Origin: Streptomyces sp. SUK 48
Lineage (GTDB): Bacteria > Actinomycetota > Actinomycetes > Streptomycetales > Streptomycetaceae
Length of the DNA stretch: 64,000 bases
NCBI RefSeq assembly: GCF_009650765.1
Contig: NZ_CP045740.1
Location: 6,920,001-6,984,000 of the forward strand
Reading direction: 5' to 3'
The notes under the pieces are model-generated. The model worked only from the letters and a program-made list of their open reading frames with translations, was not told the DNA's origin and ran no database searches. Shown here piece by piece: positions 1-8,512 of the stretch; position 1 is the stretch's first letter, and every line of letters starts with the position of its first letter. Position numbers and translations under genes: made by a program.

Positions 1-653
1 GGGACGTACCCGAAGTCCGTGTGCCGCAGCACCACGACCGCGAGGACCGCGAACACCGCCGCCAGCACGAGGGTGATCGGCAGATAGAGACGGACGATCG
101 CGGCATGGCCCCAGACGCTGATGGCGAGGGTGAGCGCGGCGATGAGCACCACCACGAGCGCCTTCACCGCCGTGTTCACCGGCAGTCCGGTGTCGCCCAC
201 CAGGGAGAAGGCGGCGGTGGCCGCGGCGGCCAGGTTGAGCGCGAAGTAGCAGACGGAGATCAGCCAGCCGGTCACCGCGTTGTTGACCCGGTTGCCGCGC
301 ACCCCGTACAGCGTCCGCGTGATGACCTCGCTCGGCGCGCCCGCCGCCGGACCGGGCACCGCGAGCAGCCCGGTGAGCAGCCAGAACAGATTGCCCACGA
401 CGACCACCGCGAGCGCCTGCCACAGGCTCAGGCCCGTCAGCACCAGCGCCCCGCCCACCACCAGGCTCAGGTAGTTGACATTGGCGGCGGCCCAGACCGA
501 GAACAACTCCCGTGGCCGGCCCCGGCGTTCGGAGTCCGGTATGTGGTCGATGCCGTGCGACTCCACACCGCCGGAGGCCCGGGACACGGGGGCACTCTCC
601 TCGGCGGACATGGTCCGCGCGTCGGGACTCGGGTCGGGGAGCGTGGACGCCAT
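1..653 (-). CDS. NCS1-family nucleobase/cation symporter, 5' part (runs off the left edge)
   Basis: The reverse strand reads openly from an ATG at 653 to the window edge, giving about 217 residues without a stop. The protein starts with a polar tail of about 45 residues and then has hydrophobic helices in the NCS1 (cytosine/purine/allantoin/hydantoin permease) pattern: LFSVWAAANVNYLSLVVG, a second helix, then GAPSEVITRTLYGVRGNRVN, which resembles the loop after TM2 in this family. NCS1 proteins import nucleobases or related compounds with a cation. A GGAGGG ribosome site lies 4 bases before the ATG. It is divergent from a TetR gene and sits next to an amidohydrolase, so a purine- or hydantoin-type substrate is plausible. 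That is inference; the C-terminal half is not visible. Confidence 0.8.
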   Translation of the reverse strand, partial: MASTLPDPSPDARTMSAEESAPVSRASGGVESHGIDHIPDSERRGRPRELFSVWAAANVNYLSLVVGGALVLTGLSLWQALAVVVVGNLFWLLTGLLAVPGPAAGAPSEVITRTLYGVRGNRVNNAVTGWLISVCYFALNLAAAATAAFSLVGDTGLPVNTAVKALVVVLIAALTLAISVWGHAAIVRLYLPITLVLAAVFAVLAVVVLRHTDFGYV

Positions 654-690
654 GGGGCCCTCCGTAAGCGGCGGAAAGGGAGGCCGGTCG

Positions 691-737
691 CTTATTGGGC
701 GGGCGACCAGTTGCTTATTGGTCGGTCACTCAATAGC
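691..737. promoter_or_regulatory. Divergent promoter region with a candidate TetR operator
   Basis: The 93-bp gap between the permease and tetR starts holds a direct repeat of CTTATTGG (691 and 714). The second copy begins an inverted repeat, TATTG (716-720) and CAATA (731-735), with a 10-base spacer. Position between divergent genes fits autoregulation by the adjacent TetR protein. Binding is inferred from layout only. Confidence 0.45.
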
Positions 738-746
738 ATCGTCGTC

Positions 747-1397
747 ATGTCGTCAAGCGTTCAGCGCAAACGAATCCGCAAGGACCCGGCGGCCCGGCGG
801 GCCGAGATCGTGGACACGGCCGCCGCGATCGCCCTGGCCGAGGGCCTCGAATGCATCACCCTGCGCCGGATCGCCGAGGAGCTGGCGGTGCGGCCGGGGC
901 TGATCAGCCACTACTTCCCCTCGGCCGAGGAACTGGTGGCGGAGGCGTTCGGCAGCGCGGCCACCGGGGAACTGGACCGCCTGCTGCCCGCCGGGCCCCA
1001 CGAGGACCGCCCCGTCGAGCGGCTGGCCCGCTTCCTCGACCACACCTCGGGAGAGGCGTACGACGCGATCAGCCGGCTCTGGCTCAACGCCCGCCACCTC
1101 AGCCGCTACCGGCCCCCGCTGCGCGACCGCGTCGTCCTCCAGGAGGCCGACTGGCGCGGCCGTCTCGAGGGGCTGATCCAGGACGGTGTGACCGCCGGTG
1201 AGTTCCGTACCGGCGAGCCGCTCGCGGTCGCGCTCCGGCTCCTCGTCGTCCTCGACGGGCTCAGCGTCGACGTCAACACCGCCGGCGCCGCCGGCCCGGA
1301 ACTCCCGGCCGCGGTGCACCGGATGACGTACCGCACGGCGGAGCGTGAACTCGGCCTGGCCGAAGGCGCGTTGGAGCGCACCGCGAGCGCCGGCTGA
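747..1397 (+). CDS. TetR/AcrR-family transcriptional regulator
   Basis: The 216-residue protein has an N-terminal TetR helix-turn-helix at about residues 12-58 (RRAEIVDTAAAIALAEG, then LRRIAEELAVRPGLISHYF). A helical ligand-binding domain of normal TetR length follows. I chose the ATG at 747 because the upstream open frame is arbitrary and the HTH begins a dozen residues after this codon. It is divergent from the NCS1 permease and 59 bp upstream of the amidohydrolase gene, so it probably controls both according to the transported substrate. The ligand cannot be read from sequence. Confidence 0.88.
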   Translation: MSSSVQRKRIRKDPAARRAEIVDTAAAIALAEGLECITLRRIAEELAVRPGLISHYFPSAEELVAEAFGSAATGELDRLLPAGPHEDRPVERLARFLDHTSGEAYDAISRLWLNARHLSRYRPPLRDRVVLQEADWRGRLEGLIQDGVTAGEFRTGEPLAVALRLLVVLDGLSVDVNTAGAAGPELPAAVHRMTYRTAERELGLAEGALERTASAG

Positions 1398-1456
1398 GGC
1401 TCCGCGCGCCGTCCCGTCCACCCCGTCCCCGAAGCGCCAAGCCCGAAGGAGCCCCC

Positions 1457-3070
1457 GTGCCCGCCGACCTCGTCCTGCTCTCCGCCCGGCTGCTCGACCC
1501 GGCCACCGGCGGCCTCCTGCCGCACACCGCGCTCGCCGCGCGGGACGGGCGCATCGTGCTGCTCGGCGACGACCGGGAGGCCCGCGCGCTCGCCGGGCCC
1601 CGCAGCACCGTGCTGGACCTGCGCGGCGCGGTGGTCGTACCGGGCCTGACCGACGGGCATCTGCACCCGGTCTCCGGGGCCGAGCGCACCATGGGCGTCG
1701 ACCTCTCCGGCTGCCGCGACCTGGCCGCCGTACGCGAGGCGCTCGCCGGGGCCGCGCGGGAGCTGCCGCCGGGCGGCTGGCTGCGCGGCTGGGGCCTGGA
1801 CCCCAACGCCTTCGGTACCGCCCCGGTCGGGCACGCGGCCCTCGCCCCCGTCCTCGACGGCGTACCCGCCCTCCTCGACCTGTTCGACGGCCACTCGCTG
1901 CTCGCCAGCGAACGCGCCCTGCACCTGGCGGGCATCGACGGGCCGCGCCCCTTCGCACAGGGCTCGGAGATCGTGTGCGACGCCGAGGGCCGGCCCACCG
2001 GACTGCTCCTGGAGGACGCCGCCTGCGAGCTGGCCGAATCCGCCGCGCCGAGGCCGACCGGGGCCCAGATCCGGGCGCGGACCGCCGAGGTGCTGGGCGC
2101 CATGGCCGCGGCCGGTCTCACCGGCGGCCACGCCATGGACGGCACCGGCCTCGACGTCTACTCCGCCCTGGAGGCCGAGGACGCGCTGCCCCTGCGGCTG
2201 CGGGTGCACCCCTGGTGCCGCCCGGAGGCCGACGACGACGCCGTCGCCGCACTGATCCGGCTCCAGGGCACCGGCGGCGCGCTGTGGCGGGTGGCGGGCG
2301 TGAAGCTGTTCATGGACGGCACCATCGACAACGGCACCGCCTGGCTGGAGGACCCCGACCGGCACGGCGAGTCCGCCCGCGCCTTCTGGCCCGAGCCGGA
2401 GCGCTACACCAAGGTGATCGCCGCCCTGCACCGCGCCGGGGTGCCCACGGCCACGCACGCCATCGGGGACGCGGCCGTACGGCATGTGCTGGACTCCGTG
2501 GAGCGGGCGGCGGCCGGGCACCCGGGCGGTGTCCGGCACCGCGTCGAGCACATCGAGACCGTGCCGGACGACACCGTACGGCGGTTCGCGCCGCTCGGGG
2601 TCGCCGCGTCCATGCAGCCCACGCACTGCTGCGAGTTCACCCGCGCCGACCACACCGACAACTGGTCGCGGCGGCTCGGCGAGGAGCGGGCGGCGCGCGC
2701 CTTCCGCTGCCGTGATCTGTGGGCGGCCGGGGCGAGGGTGGTGCTCGGCTCCGACTGGCCCATCGCGCCGTACCCGCCGCTCCAGGTCATGGCCGGGGCC
2801 CGGCACCGCCGCCCCGCCGACCTCTCCCTGCCGCCGCACGGCCCCGAGCAGGCCCTCACCGGGCTCCAGGCGCTGCGGGCGATGACCGTGAACGCCGCCT
2901 GGGCCGCGGGGGAGGAGGAGCAGGCGGGGCGGCTCGCCGCCGGGTACCGCGCCGACCTCACGGTGCTCGCGCAGGACCCGCTCGCGGTGGCCGACACCGA
3001 GCTCGCGCAGGTGCCGGTGGTGCTCACGGTGGTGGCGGGGCGGGTGAGGCATCGGGGGGCGGGGGTGTAG
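1457..3070 (+). CDS. YtcJ-type metal-dependent amidohydrolase (Amidohydro_3)
   Basis: A 537-residue protein of the YtcJ/N-substituted formamide deformylase branch of the amidohydrolase superfamily. Visible motifs in order are TDGHLHP (metal-binding HxH, residues about 64-70), VKLFMDGTIDNGTAWL (about 282), THAIGDAAV (about 333), RVEHIE (about 362) and the terminal metal ligand in GSDWPI (about 430). Length and motif order match the family. Members hydrolyse C-N bonds in cyclic or acyl-amino substrates. GTG start at 1457 with AAGGAG 6 bases upstream. It lies in the same direction as tetR and next to an NCS1 transporter, which suggests uptake and hydrolysis of one N-containing compound; the substrate is unknown. 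Confidence 0.85.
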   Translation: MPADLVLLSARLLDPATGGLLPHTALAARDGRIVLLGDDREARALAGPRSTVLDLRGAVVVPGLTDGHLHPVSGAERTMGVDLSGCRDLAAVREALAGAARELPPGGWLRGWGLDPNAFGTAPVGHAALAPVLDGVPALLDLFDGHSLLASERALHLAGIDGPRPFAQGSEIVCDAEGRPTGLLLEDAACELAESAAPRPTGAQIRARTAEVLGAMAAAGLTGGHAMDGTGLDVYSALEAEDALPLRLRVHPWCRPEADDDAVAALIRLQGTGGALWRVAGVKLFMDGTIDNGTAWLEDPDRHGESARAFWPEPERYTKVIAALHRAGVPTATHAIGDAAVRHVLDSVERAAAGHPGGVRHRVEHIETVPDDTVRRFAPLGVAASMQPTHCCEFTRADHTDNWSRRLGEERAARAFRCRDLWAAGARVVLGSDWPIAPYPPLQVMAGARHRRPADLSLPPHGPEQALTGLQALRAMTVNAAWAAGEEEQAGRLAAGYRADLTVLAQDPLAVADTELAQVPVVLTVVAGRVRHRGAGV

Positions 3071-3076
3071 GAGGGC

Positions 3077-3103
3077 CCCGCCCGTAGGGGGAAGGAGGGC
3101 GGG
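3077..3103. terminator. Hairpin between convergent amidohydrolase and DedA genes
   Basis: CCCGCCC (3077-3083) pairs with GGGCGGG (3097-3103) across a 13-base loop, just after the amidohydrolase stop and before the end of the convergent dedA-like gene. No U-run follows, as is usual in Streptomyces. Confidence 0.45.
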
Positions 3104-3199
3104 CTGGAGGAGGGCGGGGGGCTGCGGGGGTGCCGAGCTTCGGGGGTTCCGGGGGGCTTCGGCGGCTTCGGGGTCGCCGGGATGCGCGGGGGCGTCGCC

Positions 3200-4282
3200 T
3201 CACCGGTCGGGCTGCTCCGGCCGGCCGCGTTGCTCCGGCTCGGCGGGTCGCTTCGGCAGGGTCTGCCGTTCCGACAGGTCCTGCCGCTCGGGCTCGTGGC
3301 GGTGTCCCGCTCCGGTGTGCCGCTCCGGTTCGGCGCGCTGCTCCGACGGGGCCTGCCGTCCGGGCTCGTGGCGGTGTCCCGCTCCGGTGTGCCGCTCCGG
3401 TTCGGCGTGCTGCTCCGACGGGGCCTGCCGTCCGGGCTCGTGGCGGTGTCCCGCCTCGGTGTGCCGCTCCGGTTCGGCGCGCTGCTCCGACGGGGCCTGC
3501 CGCTCGGGCTCGTGGCGGTGTCCCGCCTCGGTGTGCCGCTCCGGTTCGGCGCGCTGCTCCGACGGGGCCTGCCGTCCGGGCTCGTGGCGGTGTCCCGCTC
3601 CGGTGTGCCGCTCCGGCTCGGCTCCCTGCTCCGGCAGGGCCCGCCGTCCGGGCTCGGCGCGTCGTTCCCGCCGTGTCCTGTGGGCCTCGACCAGCAGCGG
3701 CAGCATGGACAGGACGATCACCACCGCGACCAGCAGCAACAGGTAGTCGTCCACCTTCGGGACGGAGGCCCCGAGGGTGAAGCCCGCCAGGACCAGGGCC
3801 TGCGACCAGAGCACGCCGCCCACGGTCTGCCAGAGGGTGAACGGCCGGGCGGGCACCCCGAGCGCCCCCGCCACCGGATGCAGCACCGTGCGCAGCAGCG
3901 GCACGAACCGCCCGATCACCAGCGCCTTCCCGTAGCCGTACCGGGCCAGCAGGCCCTCGGCGCGGGCCGCCGCGCCCTTCACCCGGCGGCTGGAGGTGCG
4001 CGCGAGCAGCGCCCGGCCGCCGTGCCGCCCGATCAGATAACCGACCTGGCCCCCCGCCACCGCGCCGATCGCCGCGCACAGCAGCACCTGCCACAGCTGG
4101 AGCCGCGGCGGCTGCCCGGCGGTGCCCGCGCACAGCACACCGGCCGGGAACAGCAACGTGTCCCCGGGCAGGAAGAAGCCGAAGACCAGCAGCCCCGACT
4201 CCGCGAAGATCACCACCAGCACCCCGAGCGCGCCGAAGGCGGCCAGCACCGAGGCGCTGTCCAACGGGTCGACGGCGATCAC
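3200..4282 (-). CDS. DedA-family membrane protein with a 24-residue tandem-repeat C-terminal tail
   Basis: Residues 1 to about 205 form a typical DedA (SNARE-associated/VTT) core: hydrophobic helices, GFFLPGDTLLFPAGVL, a GGQVGYLIGRHGG re-entrant segment and the RFVPLLRTVLHPVAGALGV motif. DedA proteins move lipid carriers or protons across the membrane and support envelope integrity. After the last helix comes a very charged tail of about 150 residues made of five near-perfect 24-residue units such as GHRHEPGRQAPSEQRAEPER, predicted cytosolic and disordered. The usual family length is about 200 residues, so the tail is an addition. The GTG at 4282 is chosen because AGGAGG lies 9 bases upstream; longer frames lack support. 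It is divergent from the HD-domain gene. Confidence 0.82.
   Translation of the reverse strand: MIAVDPLDSASVLAAFGALGVLVVIFAESGLLVFGFFLPGDTLLFPAGVLCAGTAGQPPRLQLWQVLLCAAIGAVAGGQVGYLIGRHGGRALLARTSSRRVKGAAARAEGLLARYGYGKALVIGRFVPLLRTVLHPVAGALGVPARPFTLWQTVGGVLWSQALVLAGFTLGASVPKVDDYLLLLVAVVIVLSMLPLLVEAHRTRRERRAEPGRRALPEQGAEPERHTGAGHRHEPGRQAPSEQRAEPERHTEAGHRHEPERQAPSEQRAEPERHTEAGHRHEPGRQAPSEQHAEPERHTGAGHRHEPGRQAPSEQRAEPERHTGAGHRHEPERQDLSERQTLPKRPAEPEQRGRPEQPDR
3291..3650. repeat. 72-bp in-frame tandem repeat, five units
   Basis: Units begin at 3291, 3363, 3435, 3507 and 3579, each with the shared start GGCTCGTGGC and a constant 72-bp period; a degenerate sixth begins at 3651. Units differ at only a few bases. 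Since 72 is a multiple of 3 the array keeps the frame and gives the 24-residue repeats of the DedA-like protein. Recent slippage or unequal crossover is likely. Confidence 0.9.
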
Positions 4283-4454
4283 CGGCCGTGCCTCCTGGCC
4301 TCCTCGCAGGGCTCCACGCTCACCAGCATCCTGCGTGGCGAAGACATGTGCGCGCGTGGACGATGCGTGCGAACGCACCGGCCGGGGCGGACCGACATCC
4401 CCCGGCCACCCGTCGTACACCCCGCCGTACACCCCACCGAGGCAGCGTGTCCCC

Positions 4455-5027
4455 ATGACGCACCGCCCGATCTCCTCCGTCGACGCGCTCATGGGCCTGC
4501 TGGCGGGGTGCGCCGGCGTCTGGGACACCCCGGACCGCTCAGGCGACCCGGTGGACATCCTCGACCACGGCCTCCAGGTCGCCGCCCTGCTGGCGGTGAG
4601 CCGCCCCGGCGACGAGGAGGCGCAGGCGGCCGGACTCGTGCACGACATCGGCCACCACCTGGCGCCCGGCGACGAGGCCGGACACGGCAGCCATGCCGCG
4701 ACCGCCGTCGAGGGCCTGCTCGGACCCCGCGTCGCCCGCCTGGTCGCCCTGCACATTCCGGCCAAGCGCTACCTCGCCGCCACCGACCCGTGCCTCGCGC
4801 TGTCCCCGGAGAGCGCCCGCACCCTCGGCTGCCAGGGCGGCCCCATGACCCCGGCGGAGGCGGCCGCCTTCGAGGCCGGTCCGGACGCCGCGGCGGCCGT
4901 CGCGCTGCGCCGTGCCGACGACGCCGGAAAGGTCGTCGGCCTGCGGGTACGGGCCCTGGAGAGCTGGCGCCCGGTCCTGGAGCGGGTCGCCGCCCGGCAG
5001 GCCGGGGCGGGGCCCGCCGGATGCTGA
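4455..5027 (+). CDS. PhnZ-like HD-domain protein (mixed-valent diiron oxygenase or phosphohydrolase family)
   Basis: The 190-residue protein aligns over its whole length with the HD-domain oxygenase PhnZ and TmpB group. It has DHGLQ (H38), LVHDIGHHL (H63, D64), GHGSH (H80), LHIPAKRYL (H100, K104), the LSPES...LGCQGG loop and LRRADDAGK (D155/D156). These are the positions known to bind the two irons and the phosphonate in PhnZ. The residue aligned with the PhnZ iron-2 tyrosine (Tyr24) is Arg28, and the substrate glutamate (Glu27) is Asp31, so the reaction may differ. ATG at 4455, with a weak ribosome site. It has no phosphonate genes beside it; the neighbours are a DedA protein and a phosphatase. 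Confidence 0.75.
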   Translation: MTHRPISSVDALMGLLAGCAGVWDTPDRSGDPVDILDHGLQVAALLAVSRPGDEEAQAAGLVHDIGHHLAPGDEAGHGSHAATAVEGLLGPRVARLVALHIPAKRYLAATDPCLALSPESARTLGCQGGPMTPAEAAAFEAGPDAAAAVALRRADDAGKVVGLRVRALESWRPVLERVAARQAGAGPAGC

Positions 5028-5075
5028 GGTGCTCATGGTGGGACGGTGGGGGCGTCCCCCTTTAAGGTGAGTCCT

Positions 5076-6323
5076 GTGGTGGATTGGTTTCAGCCGTTTC
5101 GCCAGTCGACGGTCGACGCCGTCGGACCCGGCCCCGGCACACCCGCCCCGGCAGCCCCCGTGCCCGCGGGCCCGGCCGAGCTGCGCGCGGTGGCGGCCAC
5201 GATCGGCACGACCCTCGACGAGGACACGACCTGCGCGGAGCTGACCCGCGCCGCCGTCGCCCAGGTGGGCGGCGCCGCGGCCGTGCTGCGCTGGGGCCGC
5301 GAGGCGGGCGTCGGCTACGAGGCGGTCGGCGGGAGCCCGGCCGCCCTGCCCGAGGCCCGGCGGGTCGCCGCGGCCGCCCGGGTCGCCGCCGACCCGGACG
5401 AGGACCTGACCGTCGCCGCCGTACCCGGCGACGAGCGCACCGCGCTCTGCGTGCCGCTGGCCACCGGCGGCCGCCCCTACGGTGTGCTGGTCTGCGCCCG
5501 CGACGGCGCGTCCTACGCGGCGCCCGAGGCGGAGTTCCTGCGCTTCCTCACCGAGCGCGCCGCCTCCCACATCCGGCACGCCCGCGAGCACGACGCGGTC
5601 AGCGGCATCATCGGCAAGCTCCAGCGGGCCCTGCTGGCCGAGCCCGGCCGTCCGCACCCCAACCTGGACGTCGCCATCCGCTATCTGCCCGTCGGGCACA
5701 GCGCGCTGGTCGGCGGGGACTGGTGCGAGACCGTACGCCTGCACTTCGGCCGCACCCTGCTGGTCGTCGGCGACGTCATGGGCCACGGACTGGAAGCCGC
5801 CGTGGACATGACCGCCTACCGTTCCTCGCTGCGCTACATCGCCTCCGCCGACCTGCCCCCGCACCGGGTGCTGCGCCAGCTGGACGACATGGCCTCGGGC
5901 GAAGCCGAACGCAGGCCCGCCACCTGCCTGCTCGCACAGATCGACCCCAACCGGGGCCTGGTGACGCTGGCCAGCGCCGGGCACCTGCCGCCGTTCGTGA
6001 TCGACGCGGCCGGGCGGGCCGCCCCGCTGCCGGTGCCGGTCGGACCGCCGCTCGGCACCGGGCTCGGCGGCTATGAGCCGGCCACCTTCCGGATGGTGCC
6101 CGGGCAGACCCTGATCCTGTTCACCGACGGGCTGGTCGAGCGGCGCGGCGAGGACATCGACCGCTCCCTGGCCCGGCTCGGCGCCATCGACTTCGGGATC
6201 TCGCCGGGTCTCGACGGCATCCTCGACACCGTTGTCACCCGGCTCGACGCCCGAAACACCGAGGACGACGTCGCCGCTCTGGCCGCCCGGCTGCGACCGC
6301 GGTCGGGACCGCAGCCAGGCTGA
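5076..6323 (+). CDS. GAF-domain SpoIIE/RsbU-type PP2C serine phosphatase
   Basis: About 415 residues. After a short N-terminal tail, residues about 40-175 look like a GAF sensor domain. Residues about 190-410 are a SpoIIE-type PP2C phosphatase with the metal-binding aspartates in GGDWCE, GDVMGHG, ILFTDGLVE and DDVAALAAR. Such enzymes dephosphorylate anti-anti-sigma factors and so switch stress or developmental sigma factors; Streptomyces encode many. Start choice is uncertain: GTG at 5076 follows AAGGTGAG, with other GTG codons at 5067 and 5079. It ends 31 bp from the convergent CIS operon, separated by a hairpin. No kinase or STAS partner is adjacent. Confidence 0.85.
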   Translation: MVDWFQPFRQSTVDAVGPGPGTPAPAAPVPAGPAELRAVAATIGTTLDEDTTCAELTRAAVAQVGGAAAVLRWGREAGVGYEAVGGSPAALPEARRVAAAARVAADPDEDLTVAAVPGDERTALCVPLATGGRPYGVLVCARDGASYAAPEAEFLRFLTERAASHIRHAREHDAVSGIIGKLQRALLAEPGRPHPNLDVAIRYLPVGHSALVGGDWCETVRLHFGRTLLVVGDVMGHGLEAAVDMTAYRSSLRYIASADLPPHRVLRQLDDMASGEAERRPATCLLAQIDPNRGLVTLASAGHLPPFVIDAAGRAAPLPVPVGPPLGTGLGGYEPATFRMVPGQTLILFTDGLVERRGEDIDRSLARLGAIDFGISPGLDGILDTVVTRLDARNTEDDVAALAARLRPRSGPQPG

Positions 6324-6331
6324 GACCCCGG

Positions 6332-6354
6332 ACTCCGCCACCCTTGGGCGGAGT
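6332..6354. terminator. Bidirectional terminator between the phosphatase and the CIS operon
   Basis: Perfect 8-bp arms ACTCCGCC (6332-6339) and GGCGGAGT (6347-6354) with a 7-base loop occupy nearly the whole 31-bp gap between two convergent stop codons. The position fits termination from both sides. Confidence 0.75.
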
Positions 6355-7944
6355 TCAGGTCCGCTGGAAGAACTCCACCTCGGCGAGGGCGACTTGGCGG
6401 CCCGCCGTCAGTCCGGTGACCGAGTGCAGCACCAGGCGCACCCGCACCACGTCGCTGATCGCGGTCTGCACCGGCTGATGGCCCGCCTTGTCGTCGAGCG
6501 AGATGGACTTGTGGTGGACCGTGCCGTCCGAGGACGTCACCTCCATGTCCATTTCGAGGGCGCGGGCCTCGGTCGCGTACTGTTCCGGCTCGTCCGAGGC
6601 GCCGTTGGTGATGATGACATCCACCATCCGGAACGGCTTGCCGAAGGTGTACGTCACCGAGGCACCCGGCCCCGGCGCGCCCCAATAGCGGTTGCTCAGG
6701 CCGTCCTTGGTGTTCGACGCCGGATGCCCGGGCACGGCCCCGCTCGCGGTGACCCCGGTCGGGGTGACGGGCTTGGTGCCGCCGAGCTTGTCCCGGGTGT
6801 CCTCGAACAGGGCGCGCCCGGCGGGCAGCAGCAGGAAGCCGCCCACGCACAGCGCGATCACCACCAGCAGGATCACCAGCACCCGCACCCAGCGCCCGGA
6901 CCCGGCCCGCACCCGGCGCCGGAACGGCCATATCGTCCGCCACCACGGCAGCGGCGCGGCGGCCGCCTGCGGGTTCAGCGGGGTGGCACAGCGGCGGCAG
7001 AACTTGCGCCCCGGCGGATTCGGCGTCCCGCACGCGGGGCACGGCGGTCCGACCACCTCCTCCTGCCGCGCCACCGGCCGCACGACGGGCCGCTGCGCGA
7101 CCGCCTTCCCGGGCAGCACGGGCGCGGGCCCCCGGGCCTCCGTCCCGGCCGGCTCGGGCGCGCGGGGCGCCCGAGGGGCCGGGGACACGGGGGGAGTGCG
7201 GGGCGGGGGTGAGGCGGGGCGTGGGGGAGTGGGCGGTGGTGAGGGAGAGGCCGACGGCGCGGGCGAGGTACGTGATTCCGAAGAGGTCGGCGGGGTCGGT
7301 GGCGTCGGCGGTGCTGATGGTGCCGGTGGTGTCGATGGTGCTGGCGGAGCCGACGGTGCCGAAGAGGCAGCGGAGGCCGATGACGCCGAAGAGTCAGGAG
7401 AGGCCGATGACGCCGAAGAGTCGGGAGAGTCGGGAGAGACAGCAGCGGCAGGAGGGGCCGAAGGCGCGGGGGGCGTGCGCGGCAAAGTGGGTGCCGCGGG
7501 TGCCGCCTGCTCCGGAGGCGTACGGGGTGCCGGAGGCGCCGCGGGCGTGCTGCGCGCGGAGGAAGCGCCGGGCGCGGTGGACTCGCCGGACGCCGTGGGG
7601 GCCGTACGCGGTACCGGCGGAGCCTGGACGGGCCGGGCGTCGGTGCCGGTACGCGCCGTACGGCGTTCCTCCGCGCGCCGGGCCGGACGCGACTCGTCCG
7701 TCCGGGGCCGGGGGTCGGCGGCCGGAACCGGACTCCCCCCGGACGCGCGGTCGTTCCCGCGCGAGCCGGACTCCCCGGCCGAGGGGCCCGGACTCCCCTC
7801 GTCCGCAGGGGCGTCGTCCGCCACCGGCGTTCGCGGGCTCGCCGCCGCGGGCCGTTCCGAGGACCACCCCAGATACGCACCGCAGTTGCCGCAGAAGTCG
7901 TCGTCGGGGCCGTTGGACGCCCCGCACGCGGGACAGGCGCGCAT
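6355..7944 (-). CDS. CIS-associated membrane protein: zinc ribbon, disordered linker, zinc ribbon, TM, discoidin-like domain (CisA-like)
   Basis: 529 residues. The N-terminus is a zinc ribbon (CPACGASN...FCGNCG, residues 4-22). It is followed by a Pro/Ala/Ser-rich disordered stretch of more than 250 residues, a second ribbon (CPACGTPN...FCRRC, about 300-325), a basic patch, one transmembrane helix (VLVILLVVIALCVGGFLLL) and a C-terminal beta-rich discoidin/F5-8C-like domain of about 140 residues. It is the last gene of the CIS operon, 4 bp after the preceding gene. Published work on Streptomyces coelicolor CIS describes a membrane protein (CisA) that links the cytoplasmic particle to the membrane; architecture and position match that role, which I infer. 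The start is the ATG directly before the first ribbon; the longer open frame is not supported. Confidence 0.75.
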   Translation of the reverse strand: MRACPACGASNGPDDDFCGNCGAYLGWSSERPAAASPRTPVADDAPADEGSPGPSAGESGSRGNDRASGGSPVPAADPRPRTDESRPARRAEERRTARTGTDARPVQAPPVPRTAPTASGESTAPGASSARSTPAAPPAPRTPPEQAAPAAPTLPRTPPAPSAPPAAAVSPDSPDSSASSASPDSSASSASAASSAPSAPPAPSTPPAPSAPPTPPTPPTSSESRTSPAPSASPSPPPTPPRPASPPPRTPPVSPAPRAPRAPEPAGTEARGPAPVLPGKAVAQRPVVRPVARQEEVVGPPCPACGTPNPPGRKFCRRCATPLNPQAAAAPLPWWRTIWPFRRRVRAGSGRWVRVLVILLVVIALCVGGFLLLPAGRALFEDTRDKLGGTKPVTPTGVTASGAVPGHPASNTKDGLSNRYWGAPGPGASVTYTFGKPFRMVDVIITNGASDEPEQYATEARALEMDMEVTSSDGTVHHKSISLDDKAGHQPVQTAISDVVRVRLVLHSVTGLTAGRQVALAEVEFFQRT

Positions 7945-7948
7945 GGCG

Positions 7949-8512
7949 TCACCTCCCTTCGTCGGCGGGCGGTCCGGACAGGATCTCGACCCGGCAGGGG
8001 ACATGGACGGGACAGTGGGCGCGGACCATCTCGCGGGCCCGGTCGGCGTCGACCACCGGCTCCCGGCCCGGCCACACCCGGACCACCACCTCGCCGGACG
8101 GCGCCGGCGGCAGCGGGGTGTCCGCGGTCCGGGACCAGGCCGCGCCGCCGTCGCCGAGGACCTCCGCCTCCACCCCGAGCGTGAGCCGCAGCCGCTCCAC
8201 CAGACCGCGCCGGGTGCCGCGCCAGCGGTGCAGCTCGACCGCCCGTACCACCGCCTCCCGGCGCAGCCCCTCCGGCCGGTCCGGGTCGTCGGCGGCGCCC
8301 ACCCACGAGGCCAGCCAGGCCACGAAGTCGGCCGGGGCGACCCGGGGGTCGAGGTAGGCGGACAGATTGTCGAGGGTGGAGAACACGGGGGCGAGGACGG
8401 TGTCCAGGCCCGCCGTGAACCGCTGCGCGAAGTCGTCCTCGGCGTACAGCGCGGGCAGCAGCCCGCCGATCGGATGCCGGCTCGGCAGACCGGGAACGGC
8501 GGCACGGCTCAT
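7949..8512 (-). CDS. cis12: CIS baseplate protein, phage tail protein I / Afp12-Pvc12 like
   Basis: 187 residues. The order IGGLLPALYAEDDFAQRF, then LDNLSAYLDP, DFVAWLASWVG and AVELHRWRGTRRGLVERLRL is typical of P2 gpI-like and Afp12-type baseplate wedge proteins, which join the baseplate J-like protein. ATG at 8512 overlaps the previous gene's stop as ATGA, indicating translational coupling. The family name comes from motif pattern plus the conserved gene order next to the larger baseplate gene. Confidence 0.8.
   Translation of the reverse strand: MSRAAVPGLPSRHPIGGLLPALYAEDDFAQRFTAGLDTVLAPVFSTLDNLSAYLDPRVAPADFVAWLASWVGAADDPDRPEGLRREAVVRAVELHRWRGTRRGLVERLRLTLGVEAEVLGDGGAAWSRTADTPLPPAPSGEVVVRVWPGREPVVDADRAREMVRAHCPVHVPCRVEILSGPPADEGR

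Noticed and set aside
3291..3650. Regular 72-bp repeats as a possible CRISPR or RNA array
   Set aside because: Units are contiguous with no unique spacers, keep the reading frame and lie within the DedA-like gene.
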